The notes: generated by a model from the letters alone, not told the origin. 64,000 nt of DNA from Candidatus Gastranaerophilales bacterium (GCA_944323145.1 CALURJ010000003.1:1-64000); one strand, 5' to 3'. Positions 33,828 through 44,052 are shown, counted from the stretch's first letter. Made by a program: numbers and translations.

Positions 33828-35015
33828 GTGGAAAATTTCGTATCAGATATCTTTGCTAAAAAAGATGAAACAACAAGCAATGATCAAGCTCAAAGGTCTC
33901 CTGTTAACCCTACAAAAATAAAAGTTATAGGTGTTGGCGGCGGCGGTGGTAATGCCGTTAACCGAATGATAAAAGCCGGGCTTTCAGGTGTTGAATTCTG
34001 GTTAATGAATACAGATTTACAGGTTTTGGAATACGGCCAGACTAAAAATAGAATCCAATTGGGTGCTAAATCTACAAACGGTCTTGGCGCAGGCGGCGAT
34101 CCTTCAGTAGGAGAAAAAGCTGCTGAAGAAGCTCAACAGGAAATAACAGAAGCTTTAGACGGCGCAGATATGGTATTTATTACTGCCGGAATGGGCGGCG
34201 GAACTGGTACCGGTGCAGCTCCTGTTGTTGCTAAAATCGCTAAAGAATTAGGAATTTTAACAATTGCCGTTGTTACAAAACCATTTACATGGGAAGGAAG
34301 AAAAAGACAAAATCAGGCTAATCAAGGTTTGGAAAAACTTAGAGAAGCTGTTGATGCCGTTATTGTTGTGCCAAACGACAAATTATTACAGGTTGTCGAC
34401 AGACAGGTATCTTTAACAGAATCCTTCATTATTGTTGATGAAGTTCTTTTAAGAGGTGTTCAGGGTATTTCCGACATCATTACGGTTCCCGGACTTATTA
34501 ACGTTGACTTTGCTGATGTTAAGTGCGTTATGCAGGCTTCAGGCTCCGCTCTTATGGGTATCGGCCGTGGTCAGGGTGAAGGCAGAGCTGTTAAAGCTGC
34601 TGAAATCGCTATCAACTCACAGCTTCTTGAATCATCAATTAACGGTGCAACCGGTGTAATTGTTAATATTACAGGCGGCCCTGATATGACTTTACACGAA
34701 ATTTCAGATGCAGCAAATATTATTCATGACGCTGTTAACGATGATGCAACTGTTATTATCGGTACTGCTGTTAATGAAAATATTCAGGGTGAAATTCAGA
34801 TTACCGTTATTGCAACAGGTTTTGAACTGAAAAATTCTTCTAAACCTGAAGAAAAAACTGATGTAAAACAGTTGAGTGCTTCTGATTTCTTTGCAGGAAC
34901 ATTTAATAACTCATCTGCTTCTTCTGTTTCTCAGTCGCAGGTCAGAAGATCTTCAATGCCGGATGTTTCTCCCAGTTTCACAAACATTGAAATTCCGGAT
35001 TTTCTAAAGAAATAA
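33828..35015 (+). CDS. ftsZ: Cell division protein FtsZ
   Basis: FtsZ is the tubulin-like GTPase that forms the division ring. The 395-aa protein has [19 protein letters not shown] (about 26-44), NTDLQVL, the tubulin signature [19 protein letters not shown] (about 115-133), and the T7 loop region NVDFADVK, then [12 protein letters not shown]. The C-terminal tail ends in IEIPDFLKK, a typical partner-binding peptide. GTG at 33828 is preceded by AGAGGT. It lies downstream of yggS, sepF and nadK on the same strand. Confidence 0.96.
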   Translation: MENFVSDIFAKKDETTSNDQAQRSPVNPTKIKVIGVGGGGGNAVNRMIKAGLSGVEFWLMNTDLQVLEYGQTKNRIQLGAKSTNGLGAGGDPSVGEKAAEEAQQEITEALDGADMVFITAGMGGGTGTGAAPVVAKIAKELGILTIAVVTKPFTWEGRKRQNQANQGLEKLREAVDAVIVVPNDKLLQVVDRQVSLTESFIIVDEVLLRGVQGISDIITVPGLINVDFADVKCVMQASGSALMGIGRGQGEGRAVKAAEIAINSQLLESSINGATGVIVNITGGPDMTLHEISDAANIIHDAVNDDATVIIGTAVNENIQGEIQITVIATGFELKNSSKPEEKTDVKQLSASDFFAGTFNNSSASSVSQSQVRRSSMPDVSPSFTNIEIPDFLKK

Positions 35016-35054
35016 ATCACACTAACAACAGTTGGAATATGAAAAAGATAGAAA

Positions 35055-35084
35055 GAGAATCGGTTGTTTAATCGGTTCTCTTTT
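35055..35084 (+). terminator. Terminator of ftsZ
   Basis: GAGAATCGGTT (35055-35065) pairs with AATCGGTTCTC (35070-35080) with two G-U pairs, then TTTT. The rest of the gap 35016-35400 shows only a small hairpin (AAATAGC/GCTATTT, 35336-35355) and no supportable gene. Confidence 0.7.
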
Positions 35085-35400
35085 CTATTATGTAACATAA
35101 TTTGAATATTGTTACGAATTGTAAATATAAGTTTAAAATGGTCTGAAACCCAGATATACTCTCTCATAGAATAGGATAAGATAGGATGTGGATGGGAACC
35201 TTTAGTCAATTTTTCCTTCAAAAAATTTTTATTAAAAGCATAGGGGATATTACCAATTAAGAAAAAGAAAAAAGATTTAAGGCTGCGGTGAAGATAACTA
35301 TCTTTGTCGTTCAAATAAATCTGTCAAAAAAATATAAATAGCTTTTATGCTATTTGGGGATATTACATTACGAGGAAATACGAAAGGGGAAATTAAGATT

Positions 35401-36915
35401 ATGTCTAGATGGCAAATTGAAGGAAACGCTGATTATTACACAAGGTACAGAAATTATGAAACTTATTTAAGAGCAAATGCAGGTAAATTAGGTTTATCAG
35501 CTGAACAGGTTAACGAACAACTCGGTCGTTATGCACAAGGTTTACAACAAAAAATGCAGGTAGAACCTGGTAACATTCAAGTCGGTAGAGAAATTGCAAG
35601 AAATCCGCAGGCTTACGGTATTATGAATCCGAATGAAGTTACTCAAAAACTTGAAGATGCTCAAAGGCAGCTTCAGAAACTAACTGCAAATTTGGGCGAT
35701 GGCGCAACTTCAACAACATATTTTGGAACTACAGATCAATTAAGAAGTGCAGCTCCATTAGGCAATATTGCGCCTGATGTTACTTTTGAAAGTGAGTTTA
35801 AAAAATCACAATTGTATAAATCAACAAAAGGACAGCCCGTTCAAAAATTAGGGAAAAGAAAACAGCAGCAGATTGCAGATGAAATTGAAAAATTAGCAAG
35901 ATTAGCTAAAACACCAGAAGAAAGAAAACTTTTGGAAGAAAGAGTTGCAAAATTCAGAGGCGGAAATGATAAAGCTTTATTTAACAAGGTTTTACAGGAA
36001 AATAAACCTGCAGTTGGTGAACCGCAAATAAAAGCAGAACCTCAAAAACCTGAGGCTCCCAAGACCTGGAAACAATATGCAGAAGCCCATGGTACAAAAT
36101 ATACGGCGCCGGCTAAATCAGGCATATTAGAAGCTGAAAAAAGGGCACAGGAAATTATTGCAAGAAATGAACTAGCATCAAAGATTCCGGCTGAATCGAA
36201 ACCTCAGATACAGGAAGCTCCGAAACAAATTATCGACGACATAGCAAAGCCAGGAGCTAATTTAGCTGATGATGCAGCCGTTAATATAGTTGACGATATA
36301 ACAGATGATGCAGTAAAATCATTTACAAATACAGCTGACGATATAGCTGACAATTTAGCTGATGATGTAGCAAAAGGTGCAGAACATACAAAATCTACAG
36401 GATTTTTGTCAAACGTTAAAAATGCTATGAAAGGCAAAAAAGGAAAAGTTGCATTAATAGCTGCAGGAGCCGCAGCATTGATTGGCGGAGGAATTGCCCT
36501 CTTCGGTGGTAAAAAAGACGAAGAAGTTCCTCAGCAGCAGCCGGGACTTCCTGCACCAGGCACAGCTGAACCGGATAAACCTGTAGTAACTCCTGAAAAT
36601 CCAACAGATACTGTCCCAGAACAGCCTACACCGGTTGTAACACAGCCGCAGCCTGAACCGGAGCCAGTAGTTGCTCAAGAACCTGAATATGACGAATATA
36701 CAGTTAAGAAAGGTGATCATTTCTGGGGCTTGGCAAAACAAGAATTGATAGAAGCTCATAAAGATGATCCGAATTACAAACCGACAGACAAAGAAATCTT
36801 AGAATTAGCTGAACAAATAATGAAAGATAATAAATATGGATTTGATGACGATCACTGGTACCCTGATCCGATGTTGATGCCGGGCGATAAACTTAAACTT
36901 CGCAAAATAGCGTAA
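35401..36915 (+). CDS. LysM-like domain protein with internal membrane helix
   Basis: The 504-aa protein starts MSRWQIEGNADYYTRYRN and has a Gln-rich helical region, an Ala/Asp-rich stretch (about 270-345, repeated ADDIADNLADDV-type units), a membrane helix (about 356-378) and a Pro/Glu spacer. The C-terminal about 75 residues begin YTVKKGDHFWGLAKQEL and end MLMPGDKLKLRK, the LysM carbohydrate-binding pattern with an insertion. It probably binds peptidoglycan outside the membrane. I start at ATG 35401, with a GGGG site upstream, since an earlier ATG lies in a hairpin. A strong terminator follows. Confidence 0.65.
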   Translation: MSRWQIEGNADYYTRYRNYETYLRANAGKLGLSAEQVNEQLGRYAQGLQQKMQVEPGNIQVGREIARNPQAYGIMNPNEVTQKLEDAQRQLQKLTANLGDGATSTTYFGTTDQLRSAAPLGNIAPDVTFESEFKKSQLYKSTKGQPVQKLGKRKQQQIADEIEKLARLAKTPEERKLLEERVAKFRGGNDKALFNKVLQENKPAVGEPQIKAEPQKPEAPKTWKQYAEAHGTKYTAPAKSGILEAEKRAQEIIARNELASKIPAESKPQIQEAPKQIIDDIAKPGANLADDAAVNIVDDITDDAVKSFTNTADDIADNLADDVAKGAEHTKSTGFLSNVKNAMKGKKGKVALIAAGAAALIGGGIALFGGKKDEEVPQQQPGLPAPGTAEPDKPVVTPENPTDTVPEQPTPVVTQPQPEPEPVVAQEPEYDEYTVKKGDHFWGLAKQELIEAHKDDPNYKPTDKEILELAEQIMKDNKYGFDDDHWYPDPMLMPGDKLKLRKIA

Positions 36916-36930
36916 ATTTAACTAAATAAC

Positions 36931-36961
36931 AAAAAGACCGCTTTTAAAAAGCGGTCTTTTT
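36931..36961 (+). terminator. Terminator after the LysM gene
   Basis: AAAAAGACCGCTTTT and AAAAGCGGTCTTTTT form a long perfect stem with a T tail. Confidence 0.85.
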
Positions 36962-37071
36962 GTTTGGTTTTATCTAAAGTTTTGCTTGGAAAGCGGCTGT
37001 GCTCCATCTTTAGTTTAGTTTTGCAAACTTTATGTGCAACCCCTGTTTGGTGGGTGGAGCGGCTACGCTCC

Positions 37072-38031
37072 CTAGTCTTTTGCGTGTCCAGCTGTACCTA
37101 GTACGTCGCGCATTTTATGCATAACCATTTCTTTAACAGCAGTTCTACCCGGTCCCATATATTCTCTCGGGTCGAATTTTTCAGGATGTTCAACAAAGAA
37201 TTCTCTGATTGTTGAAGTCATAGCTAATCTCAAGTCTGTGTCAATGTTGATTTTAGCAACGCCGTGTTTAGAAGCGTAGTTAAGCATTTCTTCAGGAACA
37301 CCTTGAGCATCAGGCAATTGACCGCCGAATTTATTACATTTAGCAACGAATTCAGCAGGAACTGATGAAGAACCGTGAAGAACTAACGGATAATCATATC
37401 CTACAACTTCATTTACAGCTTTTTTAATTTCTGCAAGTCTTTCAAAGTCTAATTTAGCTTCGCCTTTGAATTTGTAAGCACCGTGAGAAGTTCCGATAGC
37501 AACAGCTAAAGAATCGCAGCCTGTTTCTTTAACAAATCTTGCAGCTTCTTCAGGGTCTGTGTATGTTGAATCTTTTGCATGAACTTTAACATCATCTTCA
37601 ACACCTGCAAGTTTACCGAGTTCGGCTTCTACAGACACACCGCGTTGGTGAGCATAATCAACAACTTCTTTAGTTACTCTGATGTTTTCTTCAAGCGGGA
37701 ATCTTGAACCGTCAATCATAACAGATGAAAATCCGCCGTCGATACAAGCTTTACAAATTTCAAAATCTGCACCGTGGTCTAAGTGTAAAGCAATAGGTAC
37801 AGTAGTTGTAGCTAAAGCAGCTTCAACAAGTTTGATTAAGTAAGTTTGGTTTGCATATTTTCTTGCGCCTGCAGAAACCTGTAAAATGATAGGTGATTGA
37901 GTTTCTTCAGCAGCTTCAGCAATACCTTGTAAAATTTCCATGTTGTTAACATTGTAAGCACCGATAGCATAACCGCCTGCGAGTGCTTTTTTGAACATTT
38001 CTCCTGTTCCAACTAATTTTCTTTCACTCAT
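37072..38031 (-). CDS. fba: Fructose-bisphosphate aldolase, class II
   Basis: This zinc enzyme splits fructose 1,6-bisphosphate in glycolysis. The 319-aa protein has the zinc and substrate signatures: ALHLDHGADFEICKACIDGGFSSVMIDGS (about 78-106), VSVEAELGKLAGVEDD, AIGTSHGAYKF and VLHGSSSVP, then KINIDTDLR. An AAGGAG site lies 9 nt before ATG. It stands alone with the small gap that contains a GGAGCG-GCTA-CGCTCC hairpin just past its stop. Together with adhE it fits a fermentative, sugar-using metabolism. Confidence 0.95.
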   Translation of the reverse strand: MSERKLVGTGEMFKKALAGGYAIGAYNVNNMEILQGIAEAAEETQSPIILQVSAGARKYANQTYLIKLVEAALATTTVPIALHLDHGADFEICKACIDGGFSSVMIDGSRFPLEENIRVTKEVVDYAHQRGVSVEAELGKLAGVEDDVKVHAKDSTYTDPEEAARFVKETGCDSLAVAIGTSHGAYKFKGEAKLDFERLAEIKKAVNEVVGYDYPLVLHGSSSVPAEFVAKCNKFGGQLPDAQGVPEEMLNYASKHGVAKINIDTDLRLAMTSTIREFFVEHPEKFDPREYMGPGRTAVKEMVMHKMRDVLGTAGHAKD

Positions 38032-38208
38032 TTGAGTTCTCCTTCTTTTATACTATATCCTGACAAAAGTCAGCTTCTAAACAGAGATATTACAATAGCA
38101 GATTACAACAAACAAAAAAAGGGCGCAAGTGTAAAGAAATATTAATATCGTATATACTATTTTACAAAATCCGAAATGACTTGTTATAATACGTTTAAAG
38201 GGGAATTA

Positions 38209-38250
38209 ATGAAAAATTTGGCTGTCAAAAAATATTTTGACAAGTCTTAA
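38209..38250 (+). CDS. Possible 13-codon leader peptide
   Basis: ATG at 38209 follows AAAGGGG, and a TATAAT lies about 20 nt upstream. The frame MKNLAVKKYFDKS ends at TAA, 54 nt before the gene at 38305. It may be a leader peptide or chance; evidence is only the strong ribosome site and promoter. Confidence 0.25.
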   Translation: MKNLAVKKYFDKS

Positions 38251-38304
38251 TTTGACATACAAAAATGGTGAAAATTAAATAAAAATAAAGTGGGGTAAAT
38301 TATT

Positions 38305-39036
38305 ATGACTATCAGACCAATTACATCAGTTTCCTATGGCAAAAATTACTACAGCCAAGCGTTTGAAGGGAAAAAGGACAGGCGAAATAATCACAGGCCG
38401 TCCTATGTTTCGAACACAATAAAATCCATACCGCTTGCGGCAATATTGGCGATGAGCCCGTTGAATAGCAGTATGAATGTGTATGCTCAAGAACCTGTGC
38501 AAAAAGAAATTGTTATGTCAGGAAAAGTAAGAAATGCAACTCCGCCTGATGCTGTTGGTAAATATGGTGAGTGTGATATTGATTTTATAAGTACTGACGG
38601 GAATAATAATAATGCAGAGATTATACAATTGATGTTTTTTGATCCTCAAAAAGGTGAGGAGTTTATCAATGGAGTCAGAACTGAATGCGAGTATACTTAT
38701 ACAACGACTATGGAGCTTAAAGCACTTGAACTATGTAAAGAAATAAGAAAATATGATGGTGCTCCTGATAAACTGAGTGAACGCTATTTTGTTATAGGAC
38801 CGGGTTCATATGCAAGATCATATTTTTATGATTTAGATGGTAACTGTTATAATACCGGTAATTTTGATAGAAAAGGCACTCAAAAACAAGAAGTAACAAA
38901 AGAGTTTTATGACTATCTTGCAAATTTGTTAAAAGATGCTGATATGGTTGAATATAAGACAACAACAAAAACTATTGACGGAGATGAGGAAACGGATCAA
39001 TTTTTAGATGCTCTTACTGGAGGTAGTTTTTATTAA
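38305..39036 (+). CDS. Hypothetical protein with internal signal-like segment
   Basis: The 243-aa protein has no recognised family. Its first 30 residues are polar and include an AFEGKKD segment; a hydrophobic stretch (about 42-63, SIPLAAILAMSPLNSSMNVYAQ) resembles a signal peptide ending at YAQ, so the mature protein may be exported. The remainder is strand-rich with FISTDGNNNN and FDPQKGEEFINGV. A GTGGGG site precedes ATG. A terminator at 39062-39096 follows. Function unknown. Confidence 0.55.
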   Translation: MTIRPITSVSYGKNYYSQAFEGKKDRRNNHRPSYVSNTIKSIPLAAILAMSPLNSSMNVYAQEPVQKEIVMSGKVRNATPPDAVGKYGECDIDFISTDGNNNNAEIIQLMFFDPQKGEEFINGVRTECEYTYTTTMELKALELCKEIRKYDGAPDKLSERYFVIGPGSYARSYFYDLDGNCYNTGNFDRKGTQKQEVTKEFYDYLANLLKDADMVEYKTTTKTIDGDEETDQFLDALTGGSFY

Positions 39037-39061
39037 TTTGTAAATTTTTGTAAACATGAGA

Positions 39062-39096
39062 AAACATGCTGAAATCCATGGTTTTGGCATGTTTTT
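39062..39096 (+). terminator. Terminator between two hypothetical genes
   Basis: AAACATGC and GCATGTTT pair around a 17-nt loop and are followed by TTTTT. Confidence 0.55.
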
Positions 39097-39131
39097 ATAT
39101 TGGTAAGAGAGAAACTAAGAGAAATATAATC

Positions 39132-41933
39132 ATGTCAGTTGAATTTAATAATACAAATTATAATATTAATACAGGAGCTGTAGGCTCTGCCGGACAATTG
39201 GTTGGTTCGTCATCAGTATCCGGCAGTGGATCTAATGCTCCAATTGACTTGGTAGATGCTAAAAAGCAGGAATTATTAAAACGTTTAAATCTAACTTCTG
39301 ATGAATATGCTGCAATTGTTAAGAATAATCGTGACTTTCCGACTTTAGATGAAGCAAAACAATTAGAAATTGTCGAACAATATAGAGAAAAACAAATCTC
39401 TGCTCCGACTGAAATATCTGTCAATGAAGACGCACGGGTTTCTTCATTAAATTTTGATAGAGCTGCATACAATTCAAAGAGTAAAGACGAAAAGTTTGAT
39501 AGTTTAAAATATGAATTTGCAAAAAATATATTTATTTATGGCATCAAAGATAGTAATGGTGTAACAGTTGCTGGGTTGTCTGCTCATTCTCCGGAAGAAT
39601 GGAATAACATGTCGGAAGCTCAGAAACAACAGTTTATCACTCATTTAATGGATGGTATGAAGAATGATGCTAATTTACAAGAAATAGGAAAATCTATCAA
39701 AAATTTTGTCCAAGGTATGTCTGAAAGTGCGCAAATTGGTTTAATAGATTCAACTATGCGTACTGTTCAGGTCGCAAATTCTCAAAATTTATCATTTTTA
39801 GAATTTATGGGTTTAGACGAATATGACAAAATAGATGCCACGGAAAAATATTTGAATAAAAATAAAGATACTTTAAATGCAAGCGATGAAAATTATTTAA
39901 ATATAAATAATTTTGTTAAATCAGAGATGCTTAAATCTCTAGAGAATCGCGGTGTGGGTTTACGTGAAGAACCTTCTATGTCAGAGGTAGCAGAATATGC
40001 CCGCCTGTGTAACCTTGATCCTACAGAAGAAGCTTTGCGAAAATTAAAGACTAAAAAAGAACAATCCGGCCTGTCTAAGGAAGAAGAACAGTGGTTTAAA
40101 GAATTAAGCAAATTTGGTACCGGTAATGGTAAACATATTATAGAAAAATCAAAAGCTGCTAATTTAATAGAACTACAAAAAGAATTTGACGAATTAAATG
40201 AAAAAATGGCATCAGGCCAAGTACTTGATGTGGATGACCAGGGCAAATATAATACCCTTTCTCAATATTTAGGTTCAGATGAGGCAAAATATTTACGAGA
40301 AGAAGTTATTCCGAATTTACCTCAACCCGAAACCGAATATGAAAAAGGTATTGCAGCTGAAATAGACGAATTAAAAAGCAAGTTAACAGCCTATACAAAT
40401 GACAGCAGATTAATAAATGCATTTACTAATAAATACATTGAAAACAAAACTTCCAGTATGAGTCAGGCAGAAAAAGAAAAGTATATTCAGACTTTTCTTA
40501 AATTTAACAATGATACTACATCTGTTTCAATTATAAAACATTTTGGTGACAAAATTCCGAGTTTGTATGGAGATACAAATACCATTTCTGAAAGTATTGC
40601 AGCAACAGATGGAAATACAAGTGTTGAAGCATTAAATATGCAGTCTAAAGCTTTGGCAGGAGCTGCATCTTCTGGTAATTCCTATATGAAGTCCATAGCT
40701 ATGGATGGAGCTATTTATAGAGCTGATAAAATAGTAGCAGATGGAAATGATGATCAGAAATCTGTTGTTTCTACAAATATGATTGATATGGCAGAGTTGG
40801 GTGTATACTCTCAGGACGAAAATGATACATTAGCCTGTAAAGCAGTAGATTTGAACATATCAATTGATGATGTAGAGAAAGAACGTCAGGCTCAGGCTAA
40901 TTTAGAAAAAAGTTCTGTTTTCAACACTACTGTAAGAAATTATACAACTGATCATATCGGTGAGTTTCATACAAAAAACCAGCTTGCAACTTATGAAGCA
41001 GCAATTACCGGAGATAAGGATGCTGCAGCGCATGCTTCCGAAAACGGTTCTGTTTCTAAAATGGCTACTGAAAATCAAACTGAAGGTTTTGATTTATTAT
41101 ATAACAGATTAAATGAATATTTTGAAGGTGATGAAGCTGTAAAATATTTAAACAATTTATCTGATCAAATTCCTGATTGTGCTAAAGAAAATCAGCTTGA
41201 TATGCACAATCGTATGATGGGTTCACAATACTCCGAAGTTCAGGAACATGCTGCAGGTAATATCGGAAATTATGACCCTTCTGTTCAATCTGAAGCAATG
41301 GATTCTGTCTATGCTACAGGTAATCAGGAAGCAATTGAATCGGCTTGGAGCAGTTTAGGTTCTAATACAACTTCGGAAACACGCGGTTATATTCAAAATG
41401 AAACTGAGCTGCCAGATGCTATAAAAAGTGCAATTCTGGATAAAGTATATTCAGGTGCACAGTTGACTCCGCAGGAATATGCGTCATTATCACACAGAGA
41501 AAAAATAGAATATCAGGCAATTTATTTCAAAAACTTATCTCCTGCTAAACAAATTAAACTCTTGGCTTCTATTTCTGACAACAACCAGAAAAAAACAATT
41601 TATCAGTTAATAATGAACAGCAACAGTGCTTTATTCCAGAGTATTGTTGAAAGCAGCGCTGATACAGCTAAATTTATTTATAATAACATTGATTCTGCAA
41701 GAGGGATTGTCAAACAGACCGCAGAAAGAAAAGCAGCTTCTGATATATCTTTCAGCGAATTATTAAAACAGATTAATAAAGATGAGTCTGAAAACATTCA
41801 GAATTTATCTTCTGAAAGATTAAAAGAAAATGTATCATATACCTCCTTTCCGGATACATTAGGACGATTAAATGCCCAAAACCCGAAATACGATATGTAT
41901 CCTAAAGACCGTTATGGAAATCTCCTTTCTTAG
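39132..41933 (+). CDS. Large helical hypothetical protein (about 933 aa)
   Basis: No family is recognised. The product is mostly charged helices with no signal peptide or membrane segment. Ser/Gly/Asn-rich N-terminal 60 residues (GSAGQLVGSSSVSGSGSN) look like a flexible linker. From about 560 to 800 there are repeated elements such as HAAGNIGNYDPSVQSEAM and IESAWSSLGSNT that resemble HEAT-like helical repeats. I start at ATG 39132 because an upstream in-frame start at 39066 lies inside the preceding terminator stem. The gene is monocistronic. Confidence 0.6.
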   Translation: MSVEFNNTNYNINTGAVGSAGQLVGSSSVSGSGSNAPIDLVDAKKQELLKRLNLTSDEYAAIVKNNRDFPTLDEAKQLEIVEQYREKQISAPTEISVNEDARVSSLNFDRAAYNSKSKDEKFDSLKYEFAKNIFIYGIKDSNGVTVAGLSAHSPEEWNNMSEAQKQQFITHLMDGMKNDANLQEIGKSIKNFVQGMSESAQIGLIDSTMRTVQVANSQNLSFLEFMGLDEYDKIDATEKYLNKNKDTLNASDENYLNINNFVKSEMLKSLENRGVGLREEPSMSEVAEYARLCNLDPTEEALRKLKTKKEQSGLSKEEEQWFKELSKFGTGNGKHIIEKSKAANLIELQKEFDELNEKMASGQVLDVDDQGKYNTLSQYLGSDEAKYLREEVIPNLPQPETEYEKGIAAEIDELKSKLTAYTNDSRLINAFTNKYIENKTSSMSQAEKEKYIQTFLKFNNDTTSVSIIKHFGDKIPSLYGDTNTISESIAATDGNTSVEALNMQSKALAGAASSGNSYMKSIAMDGAIYRADKIVADGNDDQKSVVSTNMIDMAELGVYSQDENDTLACKAVDLNISIDDVEKERQAQANLEKSSVFNTTVRNYTTDHIGEFHTKNQLATYEAAITGDKDAAAHASENGSVSKMATENQTEGFDLLYNRLNEYFEGDEAVKYLNNLSDQIPDCAKENQLDMHNRMMGSQYSEVQEHAAGNIGNYDPSVQSEAMDSVYATGNQEAIESAWSSLGSNTTSETRGYIQNETELPDAIKSAILDKVYSGAQLTPQEYASLSHREKIEYQAIYFKNLSPAKQIKLLASISDNNQKKTIYQLIMNSNSALFQSIVESSADTAKFIYNNIDSARGIVKQTAERKAASDISFSELLKQINKDESENIQNLSSERLKENVSYTSFPDTLGRLNAQNPKYDMYPKDRYGNLLS

Positions 41934-41996
41934 TGCTTGATTTTTACGGATGTTTATATTTTAATGGACTTACAGCGATGATTATCGCAAGTTCAT

Positions 41997-42890
41997 TTGA
42001 AAGAAGACAATTACAAATTGCCCGATAAAATAGCAAAAGATATTAAATTAGCAAAATATGCAGGTTTCTGTTACGGTGTGAAAAGAGCCGTTGAAACAGT
42101 TAAAAAATTAAAATCCGAAAACCCTGATAAAAATGTTTTTGTTCTGGGGGAGTTAATTCATAACGCTCATGTTATCAAAGAGCTTGAAAAACTAGGGATT
42201 AAAACGTTAACGGAAATTCCTGAGAAAGGTGAGGGAATTTGCGTTATAAGAAGCCATGGTGAAAGTCCGGAAGTAATTGAAAAAATTAAACGGGCCGGTT
42301 TTGAACCTGTTGATTTAACCTGCCCTGATGTTAAAAAAGTTCAGCAAAAAGCTGTTGAGCTTGCTAAAGAAGGTTATTTTCTTGTAATTGTCGGGAAAGA
42401 AGAACACCCTGAGGTTATTGCGATTAAGGCAAATGCAAAATTATGGTCGGATAAAGTTATTGTTGCGGCAAATCCAGAACAGTTAGAGCCTTATAAGGAG
42501 CAAATCAAATCTAATAAACGTGTCGGGGTGGTAGTGCAGACTACACAAAGGATTACCGCGCTTAATGCTGTAGTTGAATATCTCACATCTGTTGCAAAAG
42601 AAGTTCATATCGCAAATACAATCTGCCAGAGTACTGCTATGCGTCAGGCTGAAGCAAAAGAACTTGCTCAGGAAAGCGATCTTGTTATAGTTGTAGGTTC
42701 GAAGAAGAGTGCTAATACAACACATTTAGCAGAAATTTTGAAAGATATTACAAGCACAATACATATTGAAAACGCGGATGAACTTCTCTGTTATAAAGAT
42801 TTAATCGAAAAATCAAATAAAATTTCTGTTACTGCCGGAGCTTCCACTCCGCAGGATATTATCGAAAAAGTTATAAAAACTCTTAATTAA
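41997..42890 (+). CDS. ispH: 4-hydroxy-3-methylbut-2-enyl diphosphate reductase IspH
   Basis: IspH is the last enzyme of the MEP isoprenoid pathway and holds an iron-sulfur cluster. The 297-aa protein has AGFCYGVKRAVE (Cys24), GELIHNAHVIKELEKLG, VIRSHGESPEV, DLTCPDVKKVQ, VGKEEHPEVIA, VVVQTTQRI, ANTICQSTAMRQAEAKE and the closing SVTAGASTPQDII; the cluster cysteines are the first, the TCPD and the TICQ ones. TTG at 41997 is the only suitable start; no clear ribosome site precedes it. The ribosomal S1 gene follows 25 bp later on the same strand. Confidence 0.94.
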   Translation: MKEDNYKLPDKIAKDIKLAKYAGFCYGVKRAVETVKKLKSENPDKNVFVLGELIHNAHVIKELEKLGIKTLTEIPEKGEGICVIRSHGESPEVIEKIKRAGFEPVDLTCPDVKKVQQKAVELAKEGYFLVIVGKEEHPEVIAIKANAKLWSDKVIVAANPEQLEPYKEQIKSNKRVGVVVQTTQRITALNAVVEYLTSVAKEVHIANTICQSTAMRQAEAKELAQESDLVIVVGSKKSANTTHLAEILKDITSTIHIENADELLCYKDLIEKSNKISVTAGASTPQDIIEKVIKTLN

Positions 42891-42915
42891 CTATAAAGAA
42901 AGGAAAAATAAAATA

Positions 42916-43992
42916 ATGACAACAACATTGGAAAAAACAAACTTAGATGAATTTGAAAGATTATTGGAAGAATCTTTCTCAAAATCTTTTTCAGTTGCTG
43001 ATATCGTTGAAGGTACAGTAATGAAAAAAGAAAATGACGGCTATTTAATCAGTGTTAAAGGTGCTAAAACAGAAGCATTTTTACCTGAAAAAGAAATATC
43101 ATCTTCAGAAGGCGCTGATTCTATGGAAATAGGCGATGAAAAGGAATTTTATGTATTAAAAGAAGAAAATGATGAAGAAGGAATGATTCTTTCTCTTAAG
43201 AGACTTGCTAACGCTCAAGCATGGGCTCAGCTTAATGACGCAAAAATTCAGGGTGATACTATCCTTGCAAAAGTTGTTTCAATTGTTAAAGGCGGTGTTC
43301 TTGTTGATGTTGCTGATTTAAAAGGCTTTATACCATCTTCTCAATTAAGAACCGGAACTCCTTTTGACGGTTTGGTTGATACAAAAATCGAAGTAAAAGT
43401 TCTTGAAGCTGATCCTAAGAAAAATAAACTTATTCTTTCTCAAAGACAGGCTGTAGCAGAACAAAGAGATCAAGTTGTTGATAACATTTTGGCAGAACTG
43501 GAAGAAGGACAGGTTGTTAAAGGTGAAGTTGTAAGAATCGCTGATTTCGGTGCATTTGTTGATATAAACGGCATTGACGGATTGCTCCCGATTTCTGAAA
43601 TTTCCTGGTCAAGAATTAAACATCCGTCAGATGTAATTTCTCTAGGTGAAACTATTGAAGTAAAAATTATCAAAATAGATAATGAATTAAAAAGAATTTC
43701 TCTTTCTTTAAAAAGAATGGGTGAAGATCCATGGCATCAAATTGAAGGCCAGTTTGAAGAAGGACAGGTTATCACGGGAACTGTTAATAAAGTAACCGGT
43801 TTTGGCGCATTTATTAACATATTCCCCGGAGTTGAAGCTTTACTGCCTGTTTCTGAAATGGCAGAAGAAAATGTTAATCCTTTCAACACTTTCAAAGTAG
43901 GTGACAGCGTAGAAGTTCTTATTAAAAAATTCACTCCGCAGGAACACAGAATTGCGTTGAGCATTAAAGACATTAATAAAGATGCTGAATAA
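42916..43992 (+). CDS. rpsA: Ribosomal protein S1-like, four S1 domains
   Basis: S1 brings mRNA to the 30S subunit. The 358-aa protein has four S1 (OB-fold) domains at about 28-96, 112-177, 197-267 and 282-352; the last two show the clearest pattern (GVEVRIADFGAFVDI-like GEVVRIADFGAFVDINGIDGLLPISEIS and GTVNKVTGFGAFINIFPGVEALLPVSEM). Length is between the six-domain proteobacterial form and the short forms in Cyanobacteria and Firmicutes. AGAAAGGA precedes ATG. It is linked to ispH upstream and ends at a strong terminator. Confidence 0.88.
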   Translation: MTTTLEKTNLDEFERLLEESFSKSFSVADIVEGTVMKKENDGYLISVKGAKTEAFLPEKEISSSEGADSMEIGDEKEFYVLKEENDEEGMILSLKRLANAQAWAQLNDAKIQGDTILAKVVSIVKGGVLVDVADLKGFIPSSQLRTGTPFDGLVDTKIEVKVLEADPKKNKLILSQRQAVAEQRDQVVDNILAELEEGQVVKGEVVRIADFGAFVDINGIDGLLPISEISWSRIKHPSDVISLGETIEVKIIKIDNELKRISLSLKRMGEDPWHQIEGQFEEGQVITGTVNKVTGFGAFINIFPGVEALLPVSEMAEENVNPFNTFKVGDSVEVLIKKFTPQEHRIALSIKDINKDAE

Positions 43993-44010
43993 TTAGTTTA
44001 TATTTATTTG

Positions 44011-44043
44011 ACAAAGGCCGAACTTGTAAAAGTCGGCCTTTGT
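44011..44043 (+). terminator. Terminator of rpsA
   Basis: ACAAAGGCCGA and TCGGCCTTTGT pair over 11 bp. Confidence 0.75.
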
Positions 44044-44052
44044 TGTTATAAT
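44024..44052 (+). promoter_or_regulatory. Promoter of prepilin C inside the rpsA terminator
   Basis: TTGTAA (44024-44029) lies in the loop of the rpsA terminator and TATAAT (44047-44052) follows 17 bp later. Confidence 0.6.

Noticed and set aside
34931-35314. 127-codon minus-strand frame overlapping the end of ftsZ
   Set aside because: It runs through the ftsZ terminator and is rich in Phe, Ile and His, as expected for an antisense shadow.
39893-40246. 117-codon antisense frame in the 933-aa gene
   Set aside because: Ser- and Cys-rich composition typical of the reverse of a Glu/Lys/Leu-rich gene; no start signal.
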